Part shown: one piece after another, positions 35,022 to 43,269 of the stretch | Numbering within the stretch: position 1 is the first letter of the stretch | How the letters are laid out: each line of letters starts with the position of its first letter | Assembly: GCF_023703375.1 (NCBI RefSeq) | Contig: NZ_JAMQGO010000007.1 | Location: 117,259 to 181,258 of the forward strand | Direction of reading: 5' to 3' | From: Lutimaribacter degradans | Lineage (GTDB): Bacteria; Pseudomonadota; Alphaproteobacteria; Rhodobacterales; Rhodobacteraceae | DNA: 64,000 bases | Translations under genes and position numbers: made by a program | Notes under the pieces: generated by a model | Told to the model about the DNA's origin: nothing | The model's database searches: none | What the model saw: only the letters and a program-made list of their open reading frames with translations

Positions 35022-36551
35022 TTATGCCCGCGTCATGAGATACGGCAGCAGCGCGCCCGAGCTGTGCGGCGTGACCTTTACACCCGTCGCGTGCAGGATC
35101 GGCTGCTGGTACTGCATCAGCGGAATTACCAGTGCATCTTCGGCGATCTTGGCATCTACCGCCTTCCATCCGGCGATACGCTTTTCTTCGTCCGCCTCAC
35201 CCCAGAGCGGCAGGATCATGTCGATCATCTCTTGCCCATCCCAGACACTGTGCGGGCTTGGCCCGAAGATGGCAAACCCGGTCGAGGTGGTCGGATCACC
35301 CACGGCATTACCCCAGTTGTAGAACGCCGCCGGGGCCAGGTCGTCGGCCGCGCGAAGTTCGAAATGCTTGGCGATCTCGTATACCTCGATCTCGGCCTCG
35401 ATACCCACGCGGCGCCAAAGGCCCACGATGGCCTGGATGATCTCGTAATCCTTGGGCTTGAAGCCGCGCGTGGTCTGAATGGTAAAGCGCACGGGGTTGT
35501 CGGGGCCATAGCCCGACGCCGCCAGCAGCTCTTTTGATTTCTCGGGGTCATACGGCACCGAGATATCAGGGTTGTAGGCCGCGTATTCCGGCGTCTGCAT
35601 CGTGTCGATCGCCACGCCGTAACCCGACAGCAGCCGGTCGATGATGGTTTGCTTGTCAATGGCGTGGGCCATCGCCTTGCGCACGTTGGGGTCGGTCATC
35701 ACGTCGATATCGTTGATGAAGATCATGCCGATATCGGAAATCGGATGCGCCACACCGGCCAACCCGTCCCTTTCCTTCAGGCGGTCGAACTCTTCATAGG
35801 GCACTTCGAGCGTGACGTGGCTGTTGCCGGATTCGATCTCGGCCACGCGGCTGGCGGCATCGGTCACGAACTTGATCGTCACGGTTTTGAATTCGGGGGC
35901 GCCCTTCCAGTAGTTTTCGTTGGCTTTCAGCCGAACAAAGGCGTTCCGCTCGAATCGGTCGACCATGTAGGGCCCGGTGCCAATCGGTGCGGCCTCGAAC
36001 CCATCGGGGCCGACCTCTTCGTAGTATTTCTTGGGCAGCACATAGCCGGTGAGAAAGCTCATCCACTTGAACAGCGTTGGCTCGAACTCTTTGACATCCG
36101 CGGTGACACGGTTGCCCTCGGCGGTGATGTTCTCGATCTTGCCCCAGACGAACTGGATCGGGTTGCCGGTCTCGGGATTGCCCGCGCGCTCCAGCGACCA
36201 GGCCACATCCTCGGCGGTGAAGGGGTCGCCGTTGTGCCAGGTCACACCCTCGCGCACGTCCATCCAGACCTGCGTGTTATCCTCGTTCCAGCCCCAATCG
36301 GTGATCAGACCCGAGTCGTCGAACGACAGGTCGGGGTTCTGGTGAATATACATGTCGAAAACCGACTGGTAGAGTCCCTGGATCGTCGGGTTCACAGCGC
36401 TGGGGCCAACGGTCGGGTCCCAGCTGGGCAGGTTGACGTTATAGGCAATCACCAGTTCGTCGATATCCTGGGCAAAAGCGGGCAGGCCGGCGGTGGCAAA
36501 TGCAGCCGTGGCGGCAGATGCCTTTAAAAGCGTGCGTCTTGACAGTTTCAT
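35022..36551 (-). CDS. Family-5 ABC transporter substrate-binding protein with Tat-type signal
   Basis: The 509-residue receptor belongs to the DppA/OppA family (WMDVREGVTWHNGDPFTAEDVAWSLE; FEAAPIGTGPYMVDRFERN; NPDISVPYDPEKSKELLAASGY). The N-terminus MKLSRRTLLKASAATAAF contains SRRTLLK, a twin-arginine motif, followed by a hydrophobic core and AFA, so export is probably by Tat. Ligands of this family include peptides, opines, aromatic amines and heme; the neighbours (amine-oxidase-like FAD enzymes, IorAB) suggest a small organic compound and not a nutritional peptide. The start at 36551 follows an AGGGA site. Confidence 0.9.
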   Translation of the reverse strand: MKLSRRTLLKASAATAAFATAGLPAFAQDIDELVIAYNVNLPSWDPTVGPSAVNPTIQGLYQSVFDMYIHQNPDLSFDDSGLITDWGWNEDNTQVWMDVREGVTWHNGDPFTAEDVAWSLERAGNPETGNPIQFVWGKIENITAEGNRVTADVKEFEPTLFKWMSFLTGYVLPKKYYEEVGPDGFEAAPIGTGPYMVDRFERNAFVRLKANENYWKGAPEFKTVTIKFVTDAASRVAEIESGNSHVTLEVPYEEFDRLKERDGLAGVAHPISDIGMIFINDIDVMTDPNVRKAMAHAIDKQTIIDRLLSGYGVAIDTMQTPEYAAYNPDISVPYDPEKSKELLAASGYGPDNPVRFTIQTTRGFKPKDYEIIQAIVGLWRRVGIEAEIEVYEIAKHFELRAADDLAPAAFYNWGNAVGDPTTSTGFAIFGPSPHSVWDGQEMIDMILPLWGEADEEKRIAGWKAVDAKIAEDALVIPLMQYQQPILHATGVKVTPHSSGALLPYLMTRA

Positions 36552-36586
36552 TGTTGCGTTTCCCTGTTGTTTGTTTGGTTTTTGAT

Positions 36587-38158
36587 TCATTCCCCGGCCA
36601 GTTTCCGGCCAAGAAGGTAGCCCGATCCGGCCCCCGTACCCCCGCCGGGCCACACGGCCGCGCCGGTCAGGTAGAGCCCGTCAATCGGGGTCGTGCCGTC
36701 CGCATATCCACGAACGGGGCGATACATGAAATGCTGTGTCAGGTGGTGGCTACCGCAAACCTGGTCGCCGCCAACAAGATTGGGGTTGTCAGCCTCGAGC
36801 GCGACGGGGCTAACGATGCGCTGGCCGATGATCTTGTCACGCGTGCCGGGGGCGTATTGCTCCAACAGGTCCAACGCACGGTCGCCAAAGGGTTCGGCGG
36901 CGCTGTCCCAGTCGGTCGCGGTGATCTTGCCTGCCGCATCGCCCAGAATCTGGCCGGGCGCCATGCGCACCTGCAACCACAAGACATGCTTGCCATCGGG
37001 CGCGCGGCCCGGATCGACCACCGTGGGCTGGCCACACACGACGACCGGCTGATCAGGCAAAAGCCCCGCCTTGGCCTGTGCATAGGTGCGCGCCATCTGG
37101 TCAAGATCGGGTGCGATGTGAACGTAGGCAAAGCTTTGCAACTCGGGGCCCGCGGCCCAGTCTGGCAGGGCATCCATCGCCAGGTGGATCATCATCGTGC
37201 CCGGCGCGTGGGCATACTTGGCAAGGCCGCTGTCAAACCTCTTTTCTCCGGTATCCCCCGTCAGCTTGGCCAGGTTCCTTGGCGCGACATTGGCAATCAC
37301 CGCCTTTTCGGCGCTTAGCGTGGTACCATCGGCCAGAACAACGCCAGTGGCGCGGCCGTTGTCATGCACGATACGATCAACCCGCGCGTTGCATGTGACC
37401 GTGCCGCCCTGCGACTCGATCATCTTGACCAGGGCGGTGGTCACGGTGCTTGCCCCACCCTGCGCCAGAACCATGCCGAACGCCTGGTTCGCCATGCCTT
37501 CGAGATAGGGAAACATCGCCCCGCCCGCGATGTCGGGCGCGAAATCCAGATGCAGGCCCCATGCCCCAAGCAGCGCGCGAAGCTTGGGCGATTCGAAGGT
37601 TTCGGACAGCCAGCCACGCGGGCTGGACAGCAGGAAACGCGCGAAGTCCAGCGTGCCGCCGCTGCCGCGCTTGCGCCAGGTTTTCCATCCTAAAGATGCA
37701 AATGCACGCGCTTTCATGGGGCTTCCCAGAACCGCGACAAGGGTCTCGGCGAAGTCGGGAAACTCGGCTGTCAGGGCCTCCCACGCGTCTGCGTCGCGGG
37801 GGTTTTCGGCGCGTATGCGTGCCGCTGTCACCTCGGGATCATTGGAGACACCGAGCCATGTATCATCTGGGAAAACACTGGCGAAACAATCGGATGCCGG
37901 CGCAAACGCCAATCCGTGTCCGGCCAGATTTTCAGCGTATTTCTGATGAAATGCAGAGCCAGCGAATAGCGAAAGGTTCATCGCGGCCCAATCATGAACA
38001 AAGCCGGGCGCGGTGTATTCCCCCGACTTCACCGCGCCACCGGGCACACCCGCCTGCTCCAGCACACGCACGCTCCAGCCCTTGGCCGAAAGATGCGCCG
38101 CACACGCCAGGCTGTTGTGCCCCGCCCCGATAACGATGGCATCGGTCTTGTCGCTCAT
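36587..38158 (-). CDS. Phytoene-dehydrogenase-like FAD-dependent oxidoreductase, copy A
   Basis: The 523-residue flavoprotein has the FAD motif AIVIGAGHNSLACAAHLSAKGWSVRVLEQAGVPGG at the N-terminus and the C-terminal FAD contact YLTGAAVWPGGGTGAGSGYLLGRKLAG. This is the CrtI/PYROXD2-like branch of the amine oxidase superfamily. It is related to the 39065-40630 product (shared GxPTVVDPGRAPDGKHVLWLQ versus GQPHRLDPSRCPEGKGILWLQ). It is the first gene of the ABC-importer operon, 35 bp before the binding-protein gene, so it probably acts on the imported compound; it is unlikely to be a carotenoid enzyme here. RBS AAGGAGA. Confidence 0.88.
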   Translation of the reverse strand: MSDKTDAIVIGAGHNSLACAAHLSAKGWSVRVLEQAGVPGGAVKSGEYTAPGFVHDWAAMNLSLFAGSAFHQKYAENLAGHGLAFAPASDCFASVFPDDTWLGVSNDPEVTAARIRAENPRDADAWEALTAEFPDFAETLVAVLGSPMKARAFASLGWKTWRKRGSGGTLDFARFLLSSPRGWLSETFESPKLRALLGAWGLHLDFAPDIAGGAMFPYLEGMANQAFGMVLAQGGASTVTTALVKMIESQGGTVTCNARVDRIVHDNGRATGVVLADGTTLSAEKAVIANVAPRNLAKLTGDTGEKRFDSGLAKYAHAPGTMMIHLAMDALPDWAAGPELQSFAYVHIAPDLDQMARTYAQAKAGLLPDQPVVVCGQPTVVDPGRAPDGKHVLWLQVRMAPGQILGDAAGKITATDWDSAAEPFGDRALDLLEQYAPGTRDKIIGQRIVSPVALEADNPNLVGGDQVCGSHHLTQHFMYRPVRGYADGTTPIDGLYLTGAAVWPGGGTGAGSGYLLGRKLAGE

Positions 38159-38180
38159 GACTATCTCCTTAACACATATA

Positions 38181-38212
38181 TATTTGCAAACGCATTTAAT
38201 TCTGTCTAGCAT
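38181..38212 (+). promoter_or_regulatory. Predicted promoter and MarR-type inverted repeat of the cyclase operon
   Basis: TTGCAA (38184-38189) and TAGCAT (38207-38212) are 17 bp apart, making a plausible plus-strand promoter. TATTTGC and GCATTTA (38181-38187, 38192-38198) form an imperfect inverted repeat with a 4-nt spacer over the -35 box, a fitting site for the MarR protein encoded in this cluster. The region also serves the divergent FAD-oxidoreductase/ABC operon. Confidence 0.4.
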
Positions 38213-38227
38213 GAATCGTGGTATTCA

Positions 38228-38244
38228 GACGGGTTCAACCCGTC
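38228..38244. promoter_or_regulatory. Perfect 17-bp palindrome upstream of the cyclase gene
   Basis: GACGGGTTCAACCCGTC is a perfect 8+1+8 inverted repeat, 23 bp before the cyclase start codon and just downstream of the predicted -10 box. It may be an operator in the early transcribed region or a 5'-UTR hairpin. Confidence 0.5.
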
Positions 38245-38267
38245 GGCACATCAGGGAGACAATTGAA

Positions 38268-39059
38268 ATGACTGCAGCCAACGTTCTTTCAGACTTGGGG
38301 TCGATGCTGCTTTCGGGATCGGTCGAAGTGGTTGATTGCACGGGCACGCTTGGCCCGGACACACCGCTTTTGAAGCTGCCACCCGATTTCGCAAAGAACA
38401 CCCCGCAGATCGAGATTCACAAGATCAGTGAGTATGACGAGGACGGCCCGTTCTTTGCCTGGAACTGGATGGTGCTGGGCGAACATTCCGGCACCCACTT
38501 CGATGCGCCGCATCACTGGATCACCGGCAAGGATTACGAAGACGGTTATACCGACTCGCTGAACATCCAGCGTGTGGTGGCACCCGTGAACGTGATCGAC
38601 TGCTCCAAGGAAAGTGCCGCCGACGCCGATTTCCTGCTGACACCCGAACACGTCAAGGCGTGGGAAGCCGAGCACGGTGAAATCGGTGCCGGCGAATGGG
38701 TTGTGATGCGCACCGACTGGGACAAGCGCGCACATGATGAAAACCTGTTCCTGAATGCCGATGAAAACGGGCCGCACAGCCCCGGGCCGACACCGGAATG
38801 CGTGGAATACCTGCTTTCAAAGAAGATCGTTGGTTGGGGCAGCCAGTGCATCGGCACCGACGCGGGCTGCGCCGGCGGGATGGAGCCGCCCTATCCGGCC
38901 CACAACTTCCTGCACCGTGACAACTGCTTTGGCCTGGCGTCGCTGGCGAACCTGGACAAGCTGCCCGCCAAGGGCGCCATCCTGATCGCGGCGCCGCTGA
39001 AAATCCAGCGTGGCACCGGCAGCCCCATCCGCGCGTTGGCGCTGGTTCCCAAGGGCTGA
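38268..39059 (+). CDS. Cyclase-family (kynurenine-formamidase-like) metal-dependent hydrolase
   Basis: The 263-residue protein has the cyclase-family metal motif GEHSGTHFDAPHHW (HxGTHxDxPxH form) near residue 81 and WGSQCIGTDAGCAGGMEPPYPAHNFLHRDNCFGLASL toward the end, a more divergent C-terminal half than in KynB. Relatives hydrolyse N-formylkynurenine, isatin or cyclic amides and lactones. It opens the right arm of the cluster and is followed five bases later by an FAD oxidoreductase gene. It could hydrolyse an amide or ring intermediate; the substrate is unknown. The ATG at 38268 follows AGGGAGAC; the longer upstream frame overlaps the divergent gene. Confidence 0.87.
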   Translation: MTAANVLSDLGSMLLSGSVEVVDCTGTLGPDTPLLKLPPDFAKNTPQIEIHKISEYDEDGPFFAWNWMVLGEHSGTHFDAPHHWITGKDYEDGYTDSLNIQRVVAPVNVIDCSKESAADADFLLTPEHVKAWEAEHGEIGAGEWVVMRTDWDKRAHDENLFLNADENGPHSPGPTPECVEYLLSKKIVGWGSQCIGTDAGCAGGMEPPYPAHNFLHRDNCFGLASLANLDKLPAKGAILIAAPLKIQRGTGSPIRALALVPKG

Positions 39060-39064
39060 ATCGC

Positions 39065-40630
39065 ATGACCGGGCTGCCGCATATCGTCATAGGGTCTGGC
39101 ATAAACGCGCTGGTCTCGGCCGCCCTGCTGGCAAAAAAGGGGCGGCAGGTTCTGTTGCTTGAACGCGAAGAGCGTTTGGGCGGTTGCATGATGACCGAAG
39201 AAATCACGCAGCCCGGTTTTCATCATGACGTGATGGCGGCAACCTTTGTGCTGTTCATCACGTCCCCCGCCTATGCCGAACTGGCCGACGACCTGGCCCG
39301 GCACGGGCTGGAATTCTGCCACAGCGATACACCCACCGCGGCGCTGCGCCCCGACGGCACGGCGGCGTTCCTGAAAATGGATCGCGCGGCCAATGTCACT
39401 GCACTCAATGCCCTGGCCGCCGGTGATGGCGACCGGCACGCGGCAGACGTGGGAAGCATCGAGCAGGACGCAGATTTTCTGTTCTCGCTGCTGGGGCAGT
39501 CGCTATGGTCCTGGCCCATGGTTCGGCTGATGTTCCGGCAAGCGCGCAAGCGCGGGCTCAACGGGCTCAAGACGTATCTCGGCCAGGCCTTACAACCGGC
39601 CCGAGGCTGGTTGGAAACGGGCTATGCAAGCCCGCAGGCACAGGCGCTTTACGCCCCTTGGGTGCTGCATGCTGGGCTGACACCGGAAAGCACATATTCA
39701 GGCCAGATGGGCCGGGTCATCGCCTTTGCGCTAGAGGCCGCGGGCGCGCCTGTGGTCAAGGGCGGCGCAGCACGCGCGGCAGATGCCTTTCGCAGCCTGA
39801 TCGAGGCATTCGGCGGCGAGGTTCGCACCGGCGTAGACGTCGCACGCATCCTCACAGATGGCGACCGTGCGGTGGGCGTGGAAACCGCTGACGGCAAACG
39901 CATCGACGCGCGTGCCGTGATCGCCAGCGTAACGCCACAACAGCTTTATGGCCGCCTGCTGGAGCAACCAAGCGATGCCGAGCAGCAGGCGACTGCGCAT
40001 TTCCGTCACGGGCGCGGCAATTTCCAACTGCACTATGCGCTGGATGGCCAGCCCGAATGGGCCACCGAGGGGCTGGAAGACGTGGCGCTGATCCATCTGA
40101 CCGACGGAATCGACAGCGTATCGAAATCCTGCAACGAGGCCGAGCGCGGCCTGCTGCCCGAGGCCCCGACGATCTGCGTGGGTCAGCCGCACCGGCTGGA
40201 CCCGAGCCGCTGCCCCGAAGGCAAGGGTATCTTGTGGCTGCAAATTCCAGACGCGCCCCGCACCATCAAGGGCGACGCCGCGGGCGAGATCGGCACCGGC
40301 CCGGATTGGACCGAAGCGACGCGCGAAGCGTTCGCCGACCGGCTGGAAAACATCCTCCGCCAGCATATCCGCAATTTCGACAAGATAAAGCTGGCCCGCC
40401 GCGCCTATTCGCCCGCCGACCTTGCCGGGCTGAACATGAACCTTGTCGGCGGCGATCCATATGGCGGTGCATGCACCATCGATCAGTTCTTTGTCTGGCG
40501 CCCCTTCCCGCAATCGGTCAACAACGCGACGCGATTCCGCAACCTGCACCATATCGGTGCCTCGACCCACCCCGGGCCCGGCCTGGGTGGTGGATCGGGG
40601 TATAATTTGGCCAAGAGGCTGGGCGCATGA
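39065..40630 (+). CDS. Phytoene-dehydrogenase-like FAD-dependent oxidoreductase, copy B
   Basis: The 521-residue flavoprotein starts IVIGSGINALVSAALLAKKGRQVLLLEREERLGGC, a FAD Rossmann motif, and ends with HIGASTHPGPGLGGGSGYNLAKRLG, the C-terminal FAD contact. It is a paralogue of the gene at 36587-38158, with parallel stretches throughout, yet the two lie on opposite arms of the divergent cluster. The pair might form a heteromer or catalyse successive oxidations. Its stop overlaps the MarR gene by four bases. Confidence 0.88.
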   Translation: MTGLPHIVIGSGINALVSAALLAKKGRQVLLLEREERLGGCMMTEEITQPGFHHDVMAATFVLFITSPAYAELADDLARHGLEFCHSDTPTAALRPDGTAAFLKMDRAANVTALNALAAGDGDRHAADVGSIEQDADFLFSLLGQSLWSWPMVRLMFRQARKRGLNGLKTYLGQALQPARGWLETGYASPQAQALYAPWVLHAGLTPESTYSGQMGRVIAFALEAAGAPVVKGGAARAADAFRSLIEAFGGEVRTGVDVARILTDGDRAVGVETADGKRIDARAVIASVTPQQLYGRLLEQPSDAEQQATAHFRHGRGNFQLHYALDGQPEWATEGLEDVALIHLTDGIDSVSKSCNEAERGLLPEAPTICVGQPHRLDPSRCPEGKGILWLQIPDAPRTIKGDAAGEIGTGPDWTEATREAFADRLENILRQHIRNFDKIKLARRAYSPADLAGLNMNLVGGDPYGGACTIDQFFVWRPFPQSVNNATRFRNLHHIGASTHPGPGLGGGSGYNLAKRLGA

Positions 40631-41109
40631 TCGAAGAGGCGCAAACAACCCCGGGGGCGCCGCCAAGGCTGGGGGAAATGGGGCTGGATAATTTCGCCCC
40701 CTACCTGATGAACCGCATCATGGGGCGCTACAATGCGTCCCTGCGCGAAGAAATGGCGGCGCTTGGGCTGACCACGCCGCAGATGCGCTCGCTTGCCGTT
40801 CTGTCGGTTATTGATGGCATCCTCATCCGCGAGCTTTCGGTTTATGCGGTGGTTGAACAATCCACCATGTCGCGTGCCTTGGACAGCCTTGTCCGTGACG
40901 GCCTGATCCGCCGCGAGGCCGACAGCACCGACAGCCGCGCCACGCGGATCTACCTGACCGACGCAGGCCGAGCCACCTATGAAAGGCTGTGGCCGCACAT
41001 GGTGAAAAGCTATGGCCAAATGTTCCGCGGCATATCCGCTGATGAACAGCGCGCCTTTGTCGGCACGCTGCAAAAGATCCTGCGCAACGTGCGCGTCCAC
41101 GATTTCTGA
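40627..41109 (+). CDS. MarR-family transcriptional regulator
   Basis: The 160-residue protein has a MarR winged helix: TTPQMRSLAVLSVIDGILIRELSVYAVVEQSTMSRALDSLVRDGLIRREAD, then wing residues DSRATRIYLTDAGRATYERL. MarR proteins of catabolic clusters usually release DNA on binding an aromatic acid or CoA thioester. It sits within the cluster, overlapping the FAD gene upstream and nine bases before the iorA-like gene, so it probably regulates the divergent promoter region at 38159-38267. Confidence 0.9.
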   Translation: MIEEAQTTPGAPPRLGEMGLDNFAPYLMNRIMGRYNASLREEMAALGLTTPQMRSLAVLSVIDGILIRELSVYAVVEQSTMSRALDSLVRDGLIRREADSTDSRATRIYLTDAGRATYERLWPHMVKSYGQMFRGISADEQRAFVGTLQKILRNVRVHDF

Positions 41110-41118
41110 GGGAGAGAA

Positions 41119-43269
41119 ATGGCAGAACGCTCGTTCAAGGCCGAGGTCGAACACCTGCGAAAAGGCGACGGCGATACCTTTACCGGCGAGGGCATCCTTG
41201 CGCTGACCAAGGCGCTTTTAGAAAATGGCGTGGGCTATGTCGGCGGCTATCAGGGGGCACCGATTTCGCACCTGATGGACGTGCTGGCCGACGCCGAAGA
41301 CCTGATGTCCGAGCTGGACGTGCGGTTCGAGGCGAACGCCTCCGAGGCCGCCGCAGCGGCAATGCTGGCCGCCAGCGTGCACTACCCCATCCGCGGGGCC
41401 GTGACGTTCAAGGGCTCGGTCGGCGTCAACGTCGCATCGGACGCTCTGGCCAACCTGGCATCATCGGGCGTGAATGGCGGCGCGCTGGTCATCGTGGGCG
41501 AAGATTACGGCGAGGGCAGTTCCATCATGCAGGAACGCAGCCACGCATTCGCCATGAAATCGCAGTTCTGGCTGCTGGACCCGCGGCCCAACCTGCCTTC
41601 TATCGTCAAGGCGGTCGGCGACGGGTTCGAGCTGTCCGAGGCCAGCAACACCCCGGTCATGCTGATGGTGCGCATCCGGTCGTGCCATGTCACGGGCAGT
41701 TTCCCGACACGCGACAACCGCCGGCCCACCCTGTCGGTGCGCAACGCGCTTTCGAACCCGCAAAAGGATTTCTCGCGCGTGGTGCTACCGCCCATGTCCT
41801 ACATGCACGAGCAGGACAAGGTGAATAAACGCTGGCCCGCGGCAGAAAAATTCATCATGGAGAATGGCCTGAACGAGCAGTTCGGGCCGAAAAAATCCCG
41901 TATCGGCCTTGTCTGCCAAGGCGGTATGTATAACGGCGTGATCCGCGCGTTGCAGCGGCTTGGCCTGGCCGACATTTACGGCCAAACCGACATTCCGATC
42001 TACTGCCTGAACGTGACCTACCCGCTGGTGCGCGACGAATTCCTGGAATTTGCCAAGGGCAAGGATGCCGTACTTGTCATCGAAGAAGGACAGCCCGAGT
42101 TCATCGAACAGCAGATGGGCTCGATTCTGTATCGCGAAGGCTCCAAGATAAAGCTGCACGGCAAGGACATGCTGCCGCTTGCGGGCGAGTACACCGGGCA
42201 GGTGATGCTGGATGGCGTTACCGCTTTCCTGAAGGAACACGCCGCCGACATGTTGCCCGGCGCGGTTCTGGCACCGAACGAGCCGAAACCGGAAATTCCC
42301 GATCTGTTCAGCACCGTACCGATCCGCCCGCCCGGGTTCTGCACCGGCTGCCCGGAGCGACCGATCTTTGCCGCGATGAAACTGGTGCAAGAGGAACTGG
42401 GCCAGCACCAGATCTCGGGCGATATTGGCTGTCACCTTTTTGCATCTTTGCCGCCGTTCGAGATTGGCGGGCAGACCATGGGGTATGGTCTGGGCCCGGC
42501 GTCGAACGCCGCCTTCGACGGCGGGGGCGAACGGCGGGCAATCTCGATCCTGGGCGATGGTGGTTTCTGGCACAACGGGCTGTCATCTTCGATCGGGAAC
42601 ATGGTGTTCAACAAGTCCGACAGCGTGGCGATTATCGTCGATAACTATTATTCCGCCGCCACCGGCGGGCAGGACATCCTGTCATCGCGCGCGCACAACG
42701 ACACGAAATCCACCAACAACCCGATTTCCAAGGCGCTGAAAGGCGTGGGCGTGGAGTGGATTCGCCAGATCGACCGCACCTATGACGTACCCAAGATGCG
42801 CGAGATCATCCATGAGGCCCTGACCACCGATTACGACGGGCCCAAGGTAATCGTCGCCAGTTCGGAATGTATGCTGAACCGGCAGCGCCGCGAAAAGCCG
42901 ATCAAGAAAAAGGCAATTGCCGATGGCCGCCGGGTCGAGGCGCCGCGTTTCGGCGTCGACGAGGATATCTGCACCGGCGATCACGCCTGCATCCGCCTGT
43001 CGGGTTGCCCGTCGCTGTCGCTGAAAACGCTGGATGATCCGCTGCGTGACGATCCGGTCGCCAGCATTGACCAGACATGCGTGGGCTGCGGCAACTGTGG
43101 CGAGGTGGCGGATGCCGCCGTGCTGTGCCCCAGTTTCTATCGCGCCGACGTGGTGCATAACCCGTCCGGTCTTGAAAAATGGTGGTCCGGCACCCGTCAA
43201 AAGGTGATCGGATGGCTACAGGCCCGGCGCGATGCCAAGCGGCTTGACGTTACGGGGGTGGCGCAATGA
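41119..43269 (+). CDS. Indolepyruvate ferredoxin oxidoreductase alpha subunit-like (IorA-type)
   Basis: The 716-residue protein has the TPP-dependent 2-oxoacid:ferredoxin oxidoreductase layout: pyrimidine-binding domain (GGYQGAPISHLMDVLADAED), CTGCPERP, then the TPP/Mg site GDGGFWHNGLSSSIGN at about 479 with DNYYSAATGGQ. The C-terminus carries a ferredoxin-like domain: cysteines from 618 (ICTGDHACIRLSGCPS) and CVGCGNCGEVADAAVLCPS with C654, C657 and C660. Known members turn arylpyruvates into aryl-acetyl-CoA. The pairing with an IorB-type gene, overlapping by four bases, is canonical; the substrate is likely a 2-oxoacid made by the neighbouring enzymes. Confidence 0.9.
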   Translation: MAERSFKAEVEHLRKGDGDTFTGEGILALTKALLENGVGYVGGYQGAPISHLMDVLADAEDLMSELDVRFEANASEAAAAAMLAASVHYPIRGAVTFKGSVGVNVASDALANLASSGVNGGALVIVGEDYGEGSSIMQERSHAFAMKSQFWLLDPRPNLPSIVKAVGDGFELSEASNTPVMLMVRIRSCHVTGSFPTRDNRRPTLSVRNALSNPQKDFSRVVLPPMSYMHEQDKVNKRWPAAEKFIMENGLNEQFGPKKSRIGLVCQGGMYNGVIRALQRLGLADIYGQTDIPIYCLNVTYPLVRDEFLEFAKGKDAVLVIEEGQPEFIEQQMGSILYREGSKIKLHGKDMLPLAGEYTGQVMLDGVTAFLKEHAADMLPGAVLAPNEPKPEIPDLFSTVPIRPPGFCTGCPERPIFAAMKLVQEELGQHQISGDIGCHLFASLPPFEIGGQTMGYGLGPASNAAFDGGGERRAISILGDGGFWHNGLSSSIGNMVFNKSDSVAIIVDNYYSAATGGQDILSSRAHNDTKSTNNPISKALKGVGVEWIRQIDRTYDVPKMREIIHEALTTDYDGPKVIVASSECMLNRQRREKPIKKKAIADGRRVEAPRFGVDEDICTGDHACIRLSGCPSLSLKTLDDPLRDDPVASIDQTCVGCGNCGEVADAAVLCPSFYRADVVHNPSGLEKWWSGTRQKVIGWLQARRDAKRLDVTGVAQ

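Noticed and set aside
36587..40630. Carotenoid biosynthesis from the two phytoene-dehydrogenase-like genes
   Set aside because: No crtB, crtE or other carotenoid genes nearby, and the operons contain an importer and catabolic enzymes.
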